64,000 nucleotides of DNA, from positions 33,814,284 through 33,878,283 of the forward strand of contig NC_089857.1 of the NCBI RefSeq assembly GCF_036373705.1, in the 5' to 3' direction. This document shows positions 11,118 to 24,900 of the stretch, piece by piece; within the stretch, counting starts at the first letter, position 1; each line of letters opens with the position of its first letter. A program made the translations under genes and the position numbers. The stretch comes from Amia ocellicauda (taxonomy: Eukaryota; Chordata; Actinopteri; Amiiformes; Amiidae). Below the pieces are notes generated by a model. It did no database searches. It was not told where the DNA came from and saw nothing but the letters and a program-made list of their open reading frames with translations.

Positions 11118-12261
11118 GTAAGCTAGAAGTAAGTTTGCTCTACTTTAATTTGTTGTTGCTTTGAGTGTTCTCAAAGTTTTCAGTGTTTTTGTTCTTCATC
11201 TAATCAACTCTTAAGTAATGTTAGAAGGTATCTAAACAAATAACCATTAAATATTATTCAGACTTCATAGTTTTAACCAGATGCACATTTACAGCAATGT
11301 ACAATTGTTTTCAATATACCTTTTGCATTTGTTCTTCATGAAAGGTTTGTGTGCATTACTATATCTATGCAGTCTTAACCAGAGAGATGGCCTTGATGTA
11401 TTTAATCACAATCAAACATATTTAAGAACAGCACACAACATTTTAAAATGCTGGTTAAGAGCAAAATAATTGTGGGATCTTAATTAAAGTGAAGAATATA
11501 AACATTTGTTTCCGTTTTCTTTCTTTGGAATTCCAGTACATTCTGGAATAGAATGAAAACATTTTGTAGTCCTTATTAGACTAGCATAAATGGTATTTTT
11601 TTATATTTTTGTTTTTACGGCATTGATTTCTTTTCCAAACAAATCATCAACAATAAATAATTATTAATAACATCAAAAATCAACACTGACTGATATGTAT
11701 ATGCCTTTAAATTATGAACCCAATGAAATCCTAGTATATTAGTAGTGCTAACTCTGATTTGCAACTAAATGAATATTAAAATGTTTTCTGAGAGTGGAAT
11801 GTTTTTTAAACGTGTTTAGTTTATTGTGTTGCTCATAATGTCATGTGAAACTCTTTAAGTGTTGCTGCCTTGTTAAGGGTCAGACCTTAATCTGATAAAA
11901 AAGGCTATTCTCAAGTTATTAAGTAACTGATGCCTCAGGAAAACACACATTACAATTCTAGGGAGTTGAAGAATATGATAAAAATTAACCTTGAGTACTT
12001 TACAGTAGAGGAGTGCTTTGCTGTATACTATGTATTTCAAGTAGGTTATAGTAATAGAAATGGAAATAACATCTTTCGTTATGCAGGGAGAAATAAAAAG
12101 TACATTGTTTTGCGTTCCTAAATTTGCTTCAGCTTGTAAATCAATTGCATTGCTATTAAGTAGAGACAAAAGTTTTTGAAAACCATGCGCATAGTCAATC
12201 CACATTTTCTTCTTTTCCAATGTTCATTCCTGGATTTAGCCTCGTCTGCTGCACGTTGCTT

Positions 12262-12263
<2 letters not shown>

Positions 12264-12312
<49 letters not shown>
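12264..12312. repeat. (TA)n microsatellite
   Basis: About 24 TA units lie upstream of the TRPM6 first exon, with a short (GA)n tract at 12428-12448. Confidence 0.95.
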
Positions 12313-12313
<1 letters not shown>

Positions 12314-12779
12314 CAAGGTTGTTAAGTTGTAAGCAATAAAATCTGTACTCTGGTCCTGCAACTTGCTTTTTATTGAGTCAGCAATTAACGTAAAATGTTA
12401 CAATAGTATAATATATATGTATGTTTGTGAGAGAGAGAGAGAGAGAGACAGTTACTCATATTTTAGATAAACAAAACACTTGCTCATTAAACACATATGA
12501 AGCTTCGCCAGCTGGAAAGGCGATGTACTTTTGAAATTAAATATGCATATTATTATTGTATTGTATTTAAGGTTTCTGTGTAGGTACAGTATTAGCGTTA
12601 GTCCTTCAGTCTAAACTAAACTGGCTTTCAATTATTATTAATGTTCAATCGGGCTATCAAAATATAATCCATATGATCGTTTTCTTGTTTTTGTTTTGTA
12701 AAGAGAAATCACAACATGCAATAAACTGAATCGTCAAAGTTAAAAACAAACCGGACGCGGATGATTCAAAGCAGATGGT

Positions 12780-12958
12780 TGGAGTATTTTTTGAAAGGAA
12801 ACCGCTGTATTCAGCTTCCTTCTGGACTAGATGCTGGTCAGTGAGTTTCAGTCCCGTCCCAGAGAGTCACACAGGGTGGACGCTCTTCACAGGGATACAT
12901 ATAAGACCAAGAACAAATCTTTCTTATTCTCCGGCCAGCTAGAAAACAACTGTGTACA
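12780..12958 (+). promoter_or_regulatory. TRPM6: Possible TRPM6 promoter / 5' UTR with TATA-like box
   Basis: A TATA-like CATATAAG occurs at 12898-12905, about 55 bases before the ATG at 12959. The preceding 120 bases are less AT-rich than their surroundings. This would fit a start site near 12930 and a short leader. It rests on motif spacing only. Confidence 0.3.
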
Positions 12959-15900
12959 ATGAAAGTCCTAGTGAAGGTAATATGTCTGATTGTATTTGCT
13001 TAGAAACGGTGTCCCTAATCTTCAATGTCATCGGAATATCCGTTTTCGATTACGAGTTTTCCAAATAATGTGTTTGGAAGGAAGTTTGCCTATATAGTAT
13101 ATATTCACGGTTCACATGCTAATCAGTAGATCAAAGAACTGGTGTTTATACATTTAGTTTTAAAGATATATATGAATATTGAAAACTGAAAAGGTTACTT
13201 TGAACAACCATTAAAATGATTCTTTATAAATATAGATAAAGTAATGCATTTTGAACATGCTGAAATTGTCTTAAGAACTATAGGAAATATACTAAAGTGA
13301 CGTGGAAAGCTTTCCTGTAACTGCGAAGCATTGTAAAGATTTTGCATGTGATAAAGTAGAGGAAATGCTGATAGTAGATTTAAAAACATATTTACAATAT
13401 AAATGTATCTTAGTAACTCACATACATTTATTGTACACATTGTCTGAATTCTAACAAGTTTTATAGATTAACCAAAAGTACATTGAGGTTACTTTGCAGA
13501 AGGATCTGTGTAATTAACTAAACCCTATAAAATGTTTAAACAGTATGGAAATATTATTCACAGAACATCACAAATGGAAAGCTCTTAATAATGCAGATTT
13601 GAAGGGGGAATTATTGCAAGAGGAAAAATATGATGGGCCCCTGTCACTAAAATGATTGTCACCATAGGTCAGCTTCCAGATGTTCATTGTCCATACAGAG
13701 AAACAATATTTAAAATAGAAGACCACACTCCCAAGAGTTATCAACTCATTTTGTAATTGATTAATCTTTCCTTGTATCTTTCAATTCTCAACAAGGGTAC
13801 AAGGTAATAGAAAAGGAAAAAACACATGATTCTTACTGATTTGTGCAAACTGGAAACCAAATAACTCTACACATCAACCATTCTAATTGATTTGACTGTC
13901 TTAAATAAACACAAGATTTTGCTAATTTGAATGTTTTTAAATTGCCTATCTTAATATTTAATATTTTATTTTTATTTTATTATTATAAATATATATACGT
14001 ATTTGTTTTTTAGTCCAGAATATCATGGATTGAAGAAACATTCTGCAAAAGGGAATGTATGAAATATATACCAACATCGAGAGATCCGCACAGGTTGGGA
14101 TATTTACTAATGCTTGAAGCAGTTTGGTTTTCACTTGATTCAGTGGTGTGGTGTAATCACTTTGTATTGTTATAGGCTTGTTAAGTCATAACACATTCAT
14201 TTGATTAAGGCCCCTATTTAATCAAAACATTGACTCACCTAGGAGTTATTTTAAATGGAAACTTTATATTTGCTGTGCTTCTTTGTGCTTCTGTCCAATT
14301 GAAAACCAGTACTAACTTTTACATTTTCTGTTTTCGTGAGTTAGATGCTTTTTTCCTGAAGCTTTTAGGCAATGTTATTGTAATGTATCTTTCTTAATAC
14401 AGATGCAATCCAGGATGCCAGGTGTGCCAAAACTTAATCAGGTAAGATATTGCTTCACAGATTGAAGAGGTACAATTCTTATGCATTATATCATAAATTA
14501 ATATCATATGCAAAAGAAAAAGCAGAATATCCTGTCCAATCTACTATAAAGATAGACTGCAAAACATTCAGATATGATGTGTATGTCTTTCAAATTGTCG
14601 CTTCTATACTCAATGCTTTCTGCCTCAAGATTAAGGCATATTTTTGTTCTTGCTGTGTTTATTTCATTAGTGCTAGCCATTTATGCCCATTCATATAGAA
14701 TTTGGACATTCCTCCTCAGGTGTTGCTGTGGTCGGCTGATCGGAGAGCACTGGGGTTTAGACTTCACCTCCCCAACCCACCTGTCGGTCCCGGCAAGTGA
14801 GAATGAGGAATGGTCCATTGAGCGGAACACCCTTGCCAGTCCCACAGATGCCTTTGGCACCATTGACTTTCAAGATGGAGCTCGTTCCTCTCGTGCCAAG
14901 GTTTGCCAACAATCCCCTGTTCATAATGCAGGAAGGGTCAAACCATATTTTAATGACAGTTCATTAATAGTATTAAGCACAAAGACATGTTCTCTGGGGA
15001 AACATAATACTGTTTATCCTGCTTTATTCATTCTTATTTTTATTTTTTAAATTTTAAACTGAGTAAATTAATATATATCATGAACTGGGTAGGTTGAAAC
15101 ATATGTGTTTGTCTGGGTGGCACTTCTTGCCTTTTTGCCGGTTGACCACCTGGAGCAATTGTAAACATAGACCAAAGTAAGCCATTTCACTGAACTATAA
15201 CCATGACAGGATTCTCATCAACATCATGATAGGTGCTTACTCATACTTCTCCTTTTTATTTTCAGTACATCAGAGTTTCATATGATACCAAATTAGACCA
15301 GCTGTTACACTTAATGGTGAAGGAATGGCAGATGGATCTGCCAAAACTGGTGATTTCAGTCCATGGTGGCAATCAGAACTTCGAACTGTCTCCGAAGGTT
15401 AAACAGATCTTTGGAAAGGGACTGATGACAGCTGCGGAAACAACCGGAGCCTGGATAGTGACTCAAGGCACTAACACAGGTATATGTTACCAACTATTTA
15501 CCAGGCACAATCTTTTAGTCTGAGAGGAAGTTAGTGTGTAAATGACTTTCAGTGGCATACTTTTTAACCTTGGTATAAATGTAATTGTCCTTCTCTGGAT
15601 GATTTCCAATGAAACATGGTGACTAGAACTGAACACAATATTCAAATCGGTAATTTTTGAATTTTAATTCTGATTTTGTTTTTACTACATATTCATGAAT
15701 TAAAAGCAAACTCTATATCATAGTTACAATGGTCTTCAGTGTTTTATTAGAGAAAAAATATATAGCTAGAACTATTGTATTAAAGCTTCATTTCATGCTA
15801 CAATATACTTACAAATAAATAACTAAACCACTGCTTTAGTTTTCTTATTTCTCTGTGATATCCTTAGATAAGAAAGCCTAAATGTAGTGACTGTTAGTGG

Positions 15901-18900
15901 AAAATGCATTGTAAAGTGATTGGTGAAAATGAATTAAAATAGATAAACATTTTTTTAACAGGAATATCAAGACATGTAGGTGACGCTTTGAAAACTCATG
16001 GCGCACATTATTTACGAAAGAGCTATGCAATCGGGATAACTCCTTGGGGTGTGATTGAAAACCAGAGTGACCTCATAGGAAAGGATGTAAGTAGTTATTG
16101 TATTTCCTCTTCTGTGTTTATGCAGTGCAGGCTCATCTGGTAAAGGGATCTGCCTTAAGTACAGGGTGTTTCCTATAGCCTGGATCAAGCTGGTCTCCAA
16201 CCCTTGCTATTCTATTGCCGGCTTTTCATGGAGGCCACACACACACAATCTAGTCCAGTGTCTCCATGGATCAATGGTAACCAGCTACTCCTTGGCCATT
16301 GATGATAGCCTTAAAGACCAATATACTGCTGTATTGAGTTATAAGCATTCAGTGTTATTAGCAATTTGTCCCCTTATCAAAGCCATTTATTTAACAAAGC
16401 AGGGCCTTCCACATTGCCAAGAATGAAATAAATATTTTAAAAGAACTACATAAAATCACAATCTCTTTGTCAGCTTCATGCCATATTTTTATTGATGTTA
16501 TAGCAAACACATGACACTCTCTGATGTATCACCCTTTTTGAAAATTGAATTATTATAGTTTAAATAGCTTATATATAATTACATTTGTAAACTGACTTAT
16601 TTTGTTTTGCTTGCTCAGGTTGTCTGTCTCTATCAAACATTGGGCAACCCCCTGAGCAAACTGATGTGCCTTAATAGTATGCACTCTCACTTTATCCTGG
16701 TGGATGATGGGACTGTTTATAAATACGGGAATGAGATGAGCCTGAGGAGAAAACTGGAAAAGTACATTGGACTTCAAAAAATTCACTCTAGTAAGTGTAA
16801 ATCTGGATGAGGTTGGGAAGTGCACCTTGCATTTAATATATTTAGGGGGGGAATAATATTATTTACTTGGAAATGGATCATGAGAATTTTGCATTCTTTC
16901 TCAGGGTTGGGTCAAGGTGTTCCTGTGGTAGGTGTGGTGGTGGAAGGTGGCCCGAATGTGGTGCAGGTGGTGTGGGAGTATCTGAGGAGAACTCCCCCTG
17001 TGCCCGTGGTCGTCTACGAGGGGACCGGCAGGGCTGCAGACCTCCTGGCTTTTGTGCACAAACAGACAGCCGATGACAGGTGAGTGAGAATGGCTTTTAT
17101 TGAAGCTCTATGATGCAATACTTCACATACACACTTTCTTTTGTGTTATTACTATTTTTGTTTGCTGCTGCATTACCATGTTGATTGCACCCATTGATAT
17201 ATTCAATATGAACAATTTCAATTAAACAAAAAGCTTCTACCTTTATACACTATTGGTTTGTAGTAATAAATGCTGGCCATATTTTAATGTAGGTGCTGTT
17301 CCTCTCAAAATCAATTTTCTAATTTTGGTACACATACCCTGATGAAAAAAACAAGTATATACAAATTGTCTTAAATGTATCCTTTTCAAATTGAATTGTA
17401 ACACGTAATTTTTTAAATATTACTAATTAATGTATATTTTATGGAAGGCTCCATATTAGAGTAATTGGATATGTGGCAGCTTAAAGCCTTGTGCTGTCAC
17501 TTTTAAACAATACAGTGGCAGCCTATCTTTTAGCTTTGCCCTGTTTATTAACAAGCATTATGAATCTTTTTTTTTTTACAGGCATCTCAATCCAGATATC
17601 AAAGAAGACATCATTGTTATGATCCAAAACACCTTCAATTTTGGAAAGACACAATCGCATTACCTTTATGAAATTCTAATGGAATGTATGGAGTACCGAG
17701 ATTCCGTAAGTACCAGCTACATAACTGGGAATTGATCAAATCAAATGGGTGATTATTATGAGTACAGATCATCAACGCTACAGATATTTTTACCTAAAAA
17801 GCTATACACAGACAATTTATTTGTTTGATAAGCATCTTTATGGCTTCAGTTTCAAGTACAGACAAACTTTGTTCCATGAACACAACAAATGCCATACTAC
17901 CAGGTTTAATGATTTGTTGTCAAATGCTTTCAATATTTTAATGTATTTTAAGGAATACTTACAAACAATATGTATTTGCTTGATTTTAAATAAGACTTAG
18001 TTTGCTTAATACTTAGTGTAACACCTGAGTTTATATGCACTAGCCTCATTAAGTCATTTGTGCCATCTGTATATACTGCACATTAATATAGAACTGTATC
18101 CAAATATTTAAGTTGCAGTTCAATAAGATTGCAAGGTCATCTGGAGTTATACTACAGATTGCCTAGAATCTCTGTACATGCCTATCGTATGCTGAATTCT
18201 ATCTGCTTTATACTTGTTGTAACAGAAAGTTTTAAAGAGGGATATTTATCTCTCTCCTAGTTTGTGGTAATTAATTCTTCACCGTTCCCTGAAGTGAAGC
18301 TTCTCATTTAGCTGCACTTCTTTTCAAGAAAATATATTCTAGTGTACTGCTTTATGCCTTCTTCAAACCACACTTATCTGATTATGCATCAGTATCAGCG
18401 TCAGTGCCAGCTCTGCAGTAAGCTGTAAATAGTAATTGTTTTGTGTGTTTTCCCACTGTGGATTGTGTGTGTTGACACCCTGCTTTTGAGACCTGTGAAT
18501 CTCCATCTCAGCAGTGCTCTGAGGCTGGGGATCTGAGCTTGGCTTAGATCTCAATCAAACAGAATTGTATAGTTCGCAGTCAGGCACAAATCAAAAGCTT
18601 TTGAATTTCTAAATCGAGAGTTAACAGAATAATTGGAATAATAAGCGTGAAATGTATTTACATATTTATAAAACTGGGGATATTAATTTGTTCCCAGGAC
18701 GCATCCAACTCTAAACAATTGGAAGTGTATCACTCAAAGGCTGAATTGAAATTGGAAATGTATTAAAAAAATCCTGCATTCTCACCACAATTTTATTAAT
18801 CTTTAATAGGATTAATTATATAATAAGCAGCGTAAAGGACAGAAAATGTTATCGTTGAAATATTTGGAACATTCCAAATTGAGCTTCATGGAGAAAATAT

Positions 18901-21900
18901 ATATTTTTCAAAATATAGTGCAATGGAAATGTTATGCCCTGATTAATATAAACACTATATATACTTTTTTTAAATACAATTTTAATATACATTTTGTATT
19001 TTAAAATCCTTTTAGAAATAAATGCAGGAATTGTTAAATATTTGTGGCAAACTAACTCTGCAATTAATCATTTTCAGATTTTTTTTACATTACATGCAAA
19101 CATGTTAGAACTCCCTGTTGAACCTATAACTTATTTATTTGTGATTTATTGTGTATTTAAAATGAAACCACAGTAAAGCCAAAATTGCCACAATAGATCA
19201 AATTACAGATAGTCTAGTTGGCACCATTGACAGTGAATTATAGAACAGTGACTGTGTGCTTCTATTGGCATAGTTTAAATCCAGATATACTTATGTCTGC
19301 ATTGCATTAACCAGCAATTCACTATGGAAGTGGGAGTGTATTGGAGTTGTTGCTAGGGCCATTGGTTTTGTGAAAGTCAGCATATCCACTGATTTCTCTT
19401 GTGATATTTTGGACTTTATCTGGCAATTGGTTGATTTATATATTTGTATTATTTCCCTCAAATAGATAACTATCTTTGATGCTGAATCAGAAGATCAGCA
19501 AGATATAGGCACAGCTATACTGGCTGCATTGCTAAAAGGTAACTTTCACACACTTTTTTATTTTATTTAGATGGCGAAAAAGACTAGAAGACTTCAATAT
19601 ATACACCACTTAACATAAAGGATTATATTAACTTGGCTCATGTTTTACAGGGACCAATGCCTCTGCATCTGATCAGCTGAACATTGCACTGGCATGGGAT
19701 AGCGTGGATATTGCTAAGAAGCACATTTTAGTGTATGGACAGCACTGGAAGGTATTTGCATTTTATGATTGGTTTGTATTGTTTTAAAATGAAACCTGAA
19801 AATATCTAATATTTTTATTGTGGTTAGTGAAATTGTATTCCTAATGTGAGCCAAAAAAACAACAACAACACTGCATTAGAAATCCTACATTTATGAAGAA
19901 TGAATGAATGAACTTAAAATGAATAAATGAATAAATCATATTCAGATTCATAGAATATAAGTATATAAGATCAAAAAGTCATCTGTGCACCAGAAGTTTA
20001 TTTCAACAAGGTGCTTACAACAAAGGAAAAGCTATTTGGTTGTAAGAGGGTTGTAGTTATGGAGTCACATGCATCACTGCGCAGGTGGGGTCCCTGGAGC
20101 AGGTCATGCTGGACGCCCTTGTGATGGACAGAGTGAGCTTTGTGAAGCTGCTGATAGAGAACGGCATGTGCATGAACCGCTTCCTCACGGTGTCCCGGCT
20201 GGAGGAGCTCTACAACACGGTGACTTCCTGCTCTTTTCATTGCACTTTCTTTGCATTTGTAGTCACACCCCACTCACACCATCACACCATCGCCTCAGGC
20301 ATGCCCTGGAGCTCCTGATCCTCATGGCCCAGTTCTCCATTAGTACATCTCTTGTTATATATGTACAGCAGTTAAATCTGCAATATCTGCAATTTATTTT
20401 TGTCTTTTACCATTAATACAACATTTTGTATTATGAATTATATATAAAACGTATTTATGATCATCATGCACTTTGCCTATCCGCTAGAGGATGGGCTCCC
20501 TGTGATCAGGGAAGGTGGTCCTGATTTACTGTGCTCTGTCCTCCCTGCAAAACTGTGGCTATGCTCTTTGCTTTGTGGATATGGAAATGTCTGGTTCAGA
20601 AGACATGCATGTTGACTTCATCTCTCGTAAAGCTGATTAACATGTTGTGAATCAAAGGGAGGAGTGTATAAAAGCCTGACAAATGTAAAGTGAAAAAAAA
20701 CATGAATTTATTTTTCTTTGTAGTGGAAGTGTTATGAAATGAACCAGGGTCCCTCTGTCTCAGATGCTTTTATATTTTGTTTTGTTTCTACAGCAGCAGG
20801 GACCAACAAATAGTGTCCTGTATCATCTTGTGAGAGAAGTGAAGCAGGTAAGCATGAGCAATAATATAAATAAAAATACAATAAAGATTAAAATGTTACA
20901 AAAATCTTGCTTTGTTCTAGAGATGACTATGTTTGTATATGTATCTATACATATTTATAAATAACATTTAATGAATCGATATACTGAATATGGTTTTGAA
21001 TAATACATTTACTTTAGTATAATTTAAACTTGGTATTGCCTTACTGCAGTGGAATAAGTCATATGTATGCTTTATGATGTAAAATTACAACTTGTGTTTA
21101 GGGCCATCTTCCCCCAGGTTACAAGGTGTCACTGATTGATGTCGGGCTGGTGATTGAGTACTTAATTGGGGGAGCGTATCAGAGCACATATACACGCAAG
21201 CATTTCCGAGTTCTTTACAATAGCCTTTACAGGCAAAGAAAGGTATGTTTGGCCAAGCTGTATAATTGTTATGTTTTATTACTAGAATAGAAATGCTGTG
21301 TTAAAATATTGATACAATATAGTGATATTATATTAATTTTACTTTTATACAGCTATTAAGATATTAAAAGCTCTAACCAGCTTCACAACAATGTATTTTT
21401 CATTTTCTGGTTGATGCAGTAATGCACCAAAAAAGTACTTAAATGATAGGGAAGGTTCACTTTCTTATCTTTATAAAATTATTAGTTTGGCAAGTTGTAA
21501 AATGGCCTTGTTGCTTTTTATGTCATCATTCTTGCTTCAATGATTGTGCACACTATTTTGTCTCCCTTTTCTCTACACAGAAAGTTAGTCAAGCCGATTC
21601 TGTGAACTTTAACACACAGAGCAAACAATTCAACAGCAAAATTGAAAATGAAGACAGTATTCCACAATCACATTTCTTCAGAATGGCTCAGCCGTACAAA
21701 TGCAAGGTTACTATTGCGCAAAATACTTTTTCAGCACAAAACCTTTTGCAACACATTGTTTTGCTAGATAAGTGTGATGCAATATGAATCCCTAAATAAT
21801 GTTTTTTTCTCACAAATTGAGCTGATAAATCTAAACAAATCCAGCTCTTCCAGCTAATATACAAATGTTAAAAAATGTATGTACGACTGATCACATTTTT

Positions 21901-24900
21901 GCTTAGGTAACAAATTTAGTTTCTTGTTCTTGTTGTTTTGAATGGCTCAGTACATTTATATATTAATCTTGCATTCCAGTCTCCTTTCCAGCATTTCAGC
22001 CTGTGTTGTTCTGTTCCATCAACATATTTGTAACGGCATTTCATTCTCCTGTAGGAAAAACATGTGTTTCATCATAAGTCAGAAAAGAAGCAGAAAGACG
22101 AATTGTTTTTCCCCCAAGAGAATGAAGCTCCGGTGTTCACGTACAGCTTCAATGATTTGTTTGTGTGGGCAGTGCTAATGAAGAGACAGAAAATGGCTCT
22201 TTTCCTGTGGCAGCACGGAGAAGAGGCTATGGCTAGGGCAGTGGTGGCTTGCAAACTGTACCGCTCCATGGCATATGAAGCCAAGCAGAGCAACATGGGA
22301 GACAACACTTTTGAAGAGTTAAAGACATATTCACTGTAGGTCTACTTTCAGCTGCTCCATATTACAGCCTGATTTTTTGACTGTGCAATCCGTTGTAAGA
22401 TTATGTGCAATATACTCAGCATGACTGAATATCTGGTTCAGTTATGAAATGTCACGTTTGTTATGCCTTTTGTTTATTACTGCCATGAAACAATATATAT
22501 CTGCAAGAAATAAAGTAATACGTTGTGTGCTATAGCTGTAAGATTACATCTACCGTATGCACCTGTAGTAACATATTCTTCTTTGTATACTAGAGAGTTT
22601 GGGGAGCTGGCCGTGGATGTTTTGGACAATGCTTTCAGGCAAAATGAGAGGATGGCCATGAAACTGCTGACCTATGAAATGAAGAACTGGAGCAACTTCA
22701 CGTGCCTGAAGATGGCAGTGTCGTCTGGGCTGCGGCGCTTTGTGTCTCACACCTGCACGCAGATGCTACTCACAGACCTGTGGATGGGCCGACTGAACAT
22801 GAGGAAGAACTCCTGGTTTAAGGTAAAATGATGATAAGGGCAATTAAGCTCGGAGACTAACATTGTCGCTCCTACTATTATAAACCATTCCATTGGGATC
22901 TTGAAGAGCTACACATGCAGAGTATTGGTGTACCATATGCTCTTCCCAACCAAACACTAAATAGGTCCAGCCTGGCTAAACTCTGAGATTAGAGAGTCGT
23001 GCAGCTGTTAGTTATTTTTAGTTACAAATTTCATTTTTTCTTCTTCAGCCATGTCAGGTGGGAAGGACAGTGTAGTGTAACTAAAAGAGACAGTTTGCTT
23101 GGAATTTTATATCAGTCACAAGATGCTTTGCAGAATTAACACATTTTCTAGTTTATTGTCATATACCTTATGTGCTTTATAGGTGATTTTGAGCATCCTG
23201 TTGCCTCCCACCATTTTGATGCTGGAGTTCAAAAGTAAAGCAGAGATGTCCCACATTCCCCAGTCACAGGAGTACCAGTTCAGCTGGGAGAGTGCGAATC
23301 ATGGGCCTCAAAGCAAAGACCATTCACTAGAGGTGAATACAACTAGCTCACATATCTTTATTTTTGTATTTATTGAAGATCTGTATTACACAAAACTGAT
23401 AATGCTTTTCCCGTAAATGTGACATGTGTACTGCATTTACACACAGTTCCCAGGTACTGTGGTGAATCATGACAGTTTATACAAAAACAAAGAAACAAGA
23501 AGAACTGATACAGAATTATGTGAATACAATTATAGCTAACTTATTTTCCAAATGTAGAATCCAATATAATCACAACTAGCAGAACTGTTAATTCAATAAT
23601 GTTAGTATTATACTAATTGCAATGTAAACACAGAATGATTAAATTTGTGCCACATTAAAAATCTTTTTGATGAACTGCTTTCAATCCCTTAAGAAGGAGT
23701 ATGATCCTGAGAAGGGACATAAAAAAGCAGAGTTCACAGACCAACAGAAAGGGATTTTCTGGACAAGGAAGATCTATGAATTCTACAATGCACCTATTGT
23801 GAAGTTTTGGTTTCACACGGTTAGTGATTTCTCTTTCATTTCTGAGATAACCCATTTTCATGTTTTACAATTTGTAATTCATCTTCTCCAACATTACATG
23901 AGTTTAAGAGTTTATCAGTCTAAGAAAAACGTTTAAAAAAATACAGGTGCTGTTCCCCCTACATCTACCTAACCTTGGAGTCTCCTTTGACCCCTGTTTC
24001 ACTTTCGTTCTAAACCCATAGTCATTACTAGGCAATAATTAGTCACACTGCCTTAAGTGTCATGTTTTTCCAATCAGCACCATACGTTGTTTCCACATTT
24101 CCATGGCAAATCCTTTGCTGTAATTGTGCCCAGAGCTATGGTTTGCTCCTTTTTGTGATGGTACTTGAAATATGCTACACAGTGATCATTCAGGCCATCC
24201 CATTAAATACCATTATATTGTCTCTGTATATTGCCAAACTTTATTTTTCCATATGGCAGATGGCCTATGTGATCTTCCTGATGCTGTTCACATACACTGT
24301 CCTGGTGAAAATGGGGCCTGAACCATCTGTCCAGGAGTGGCTGGTCATTTTCTATATTTTCACCACAGCAATTGAGAAAGTCAGAGAGGTAGGGAAGTGA
24401 AGATGAAATGAAAATCAAGTCTGCAGAAAAGAGCTCCAGTCTTGTATTTTGCATGAAGGAATATACCTCTTTATGTTTTTAGGATATAGTGTACCAGGGA
24501 TATAAATTACTTCCAGGGCATTCAAGTTTGTATCTTCATTCATGTTGTACAAAGCCAGACTCCACTGTATAATATTTGTGTGGAAATGCATAGGAAATAC
24601 TTATATCTATTTCCTCAAATGCAAATTCAGATCAAAACAATTGATTTTTCACATATTATTTGCTCAGTGTCCTCTAAAAACCTGTTAATTACAAGATAAT
24701 TCTGTTGCTTCCTGCTTTTCATTGGTTCTAACAGTTCCCTTTTTGTTGGATTATTAATTAGGATCCCCTCATTATCTATAACATTGAAAACCTCTTTATG
24801 AAGATTTTATCACACACTGTTGCAGTCAAAGCAGAAACTGCTGCGGAAATTGTCTTATCTCTTAAATCTTGATTGCCCTGGTGTTATTTCAGTAAGCAAT

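Noticed and set aside
24062..24259. Hydrophobic open frame just before TRPM6 exon 24260-24388, which could be read as an extra membrane segment
   Set aside because: The conserved TRPM6 sequence joins exon 23694-23819 directly to 24260 in phase. The upstream frame is intron read-through.
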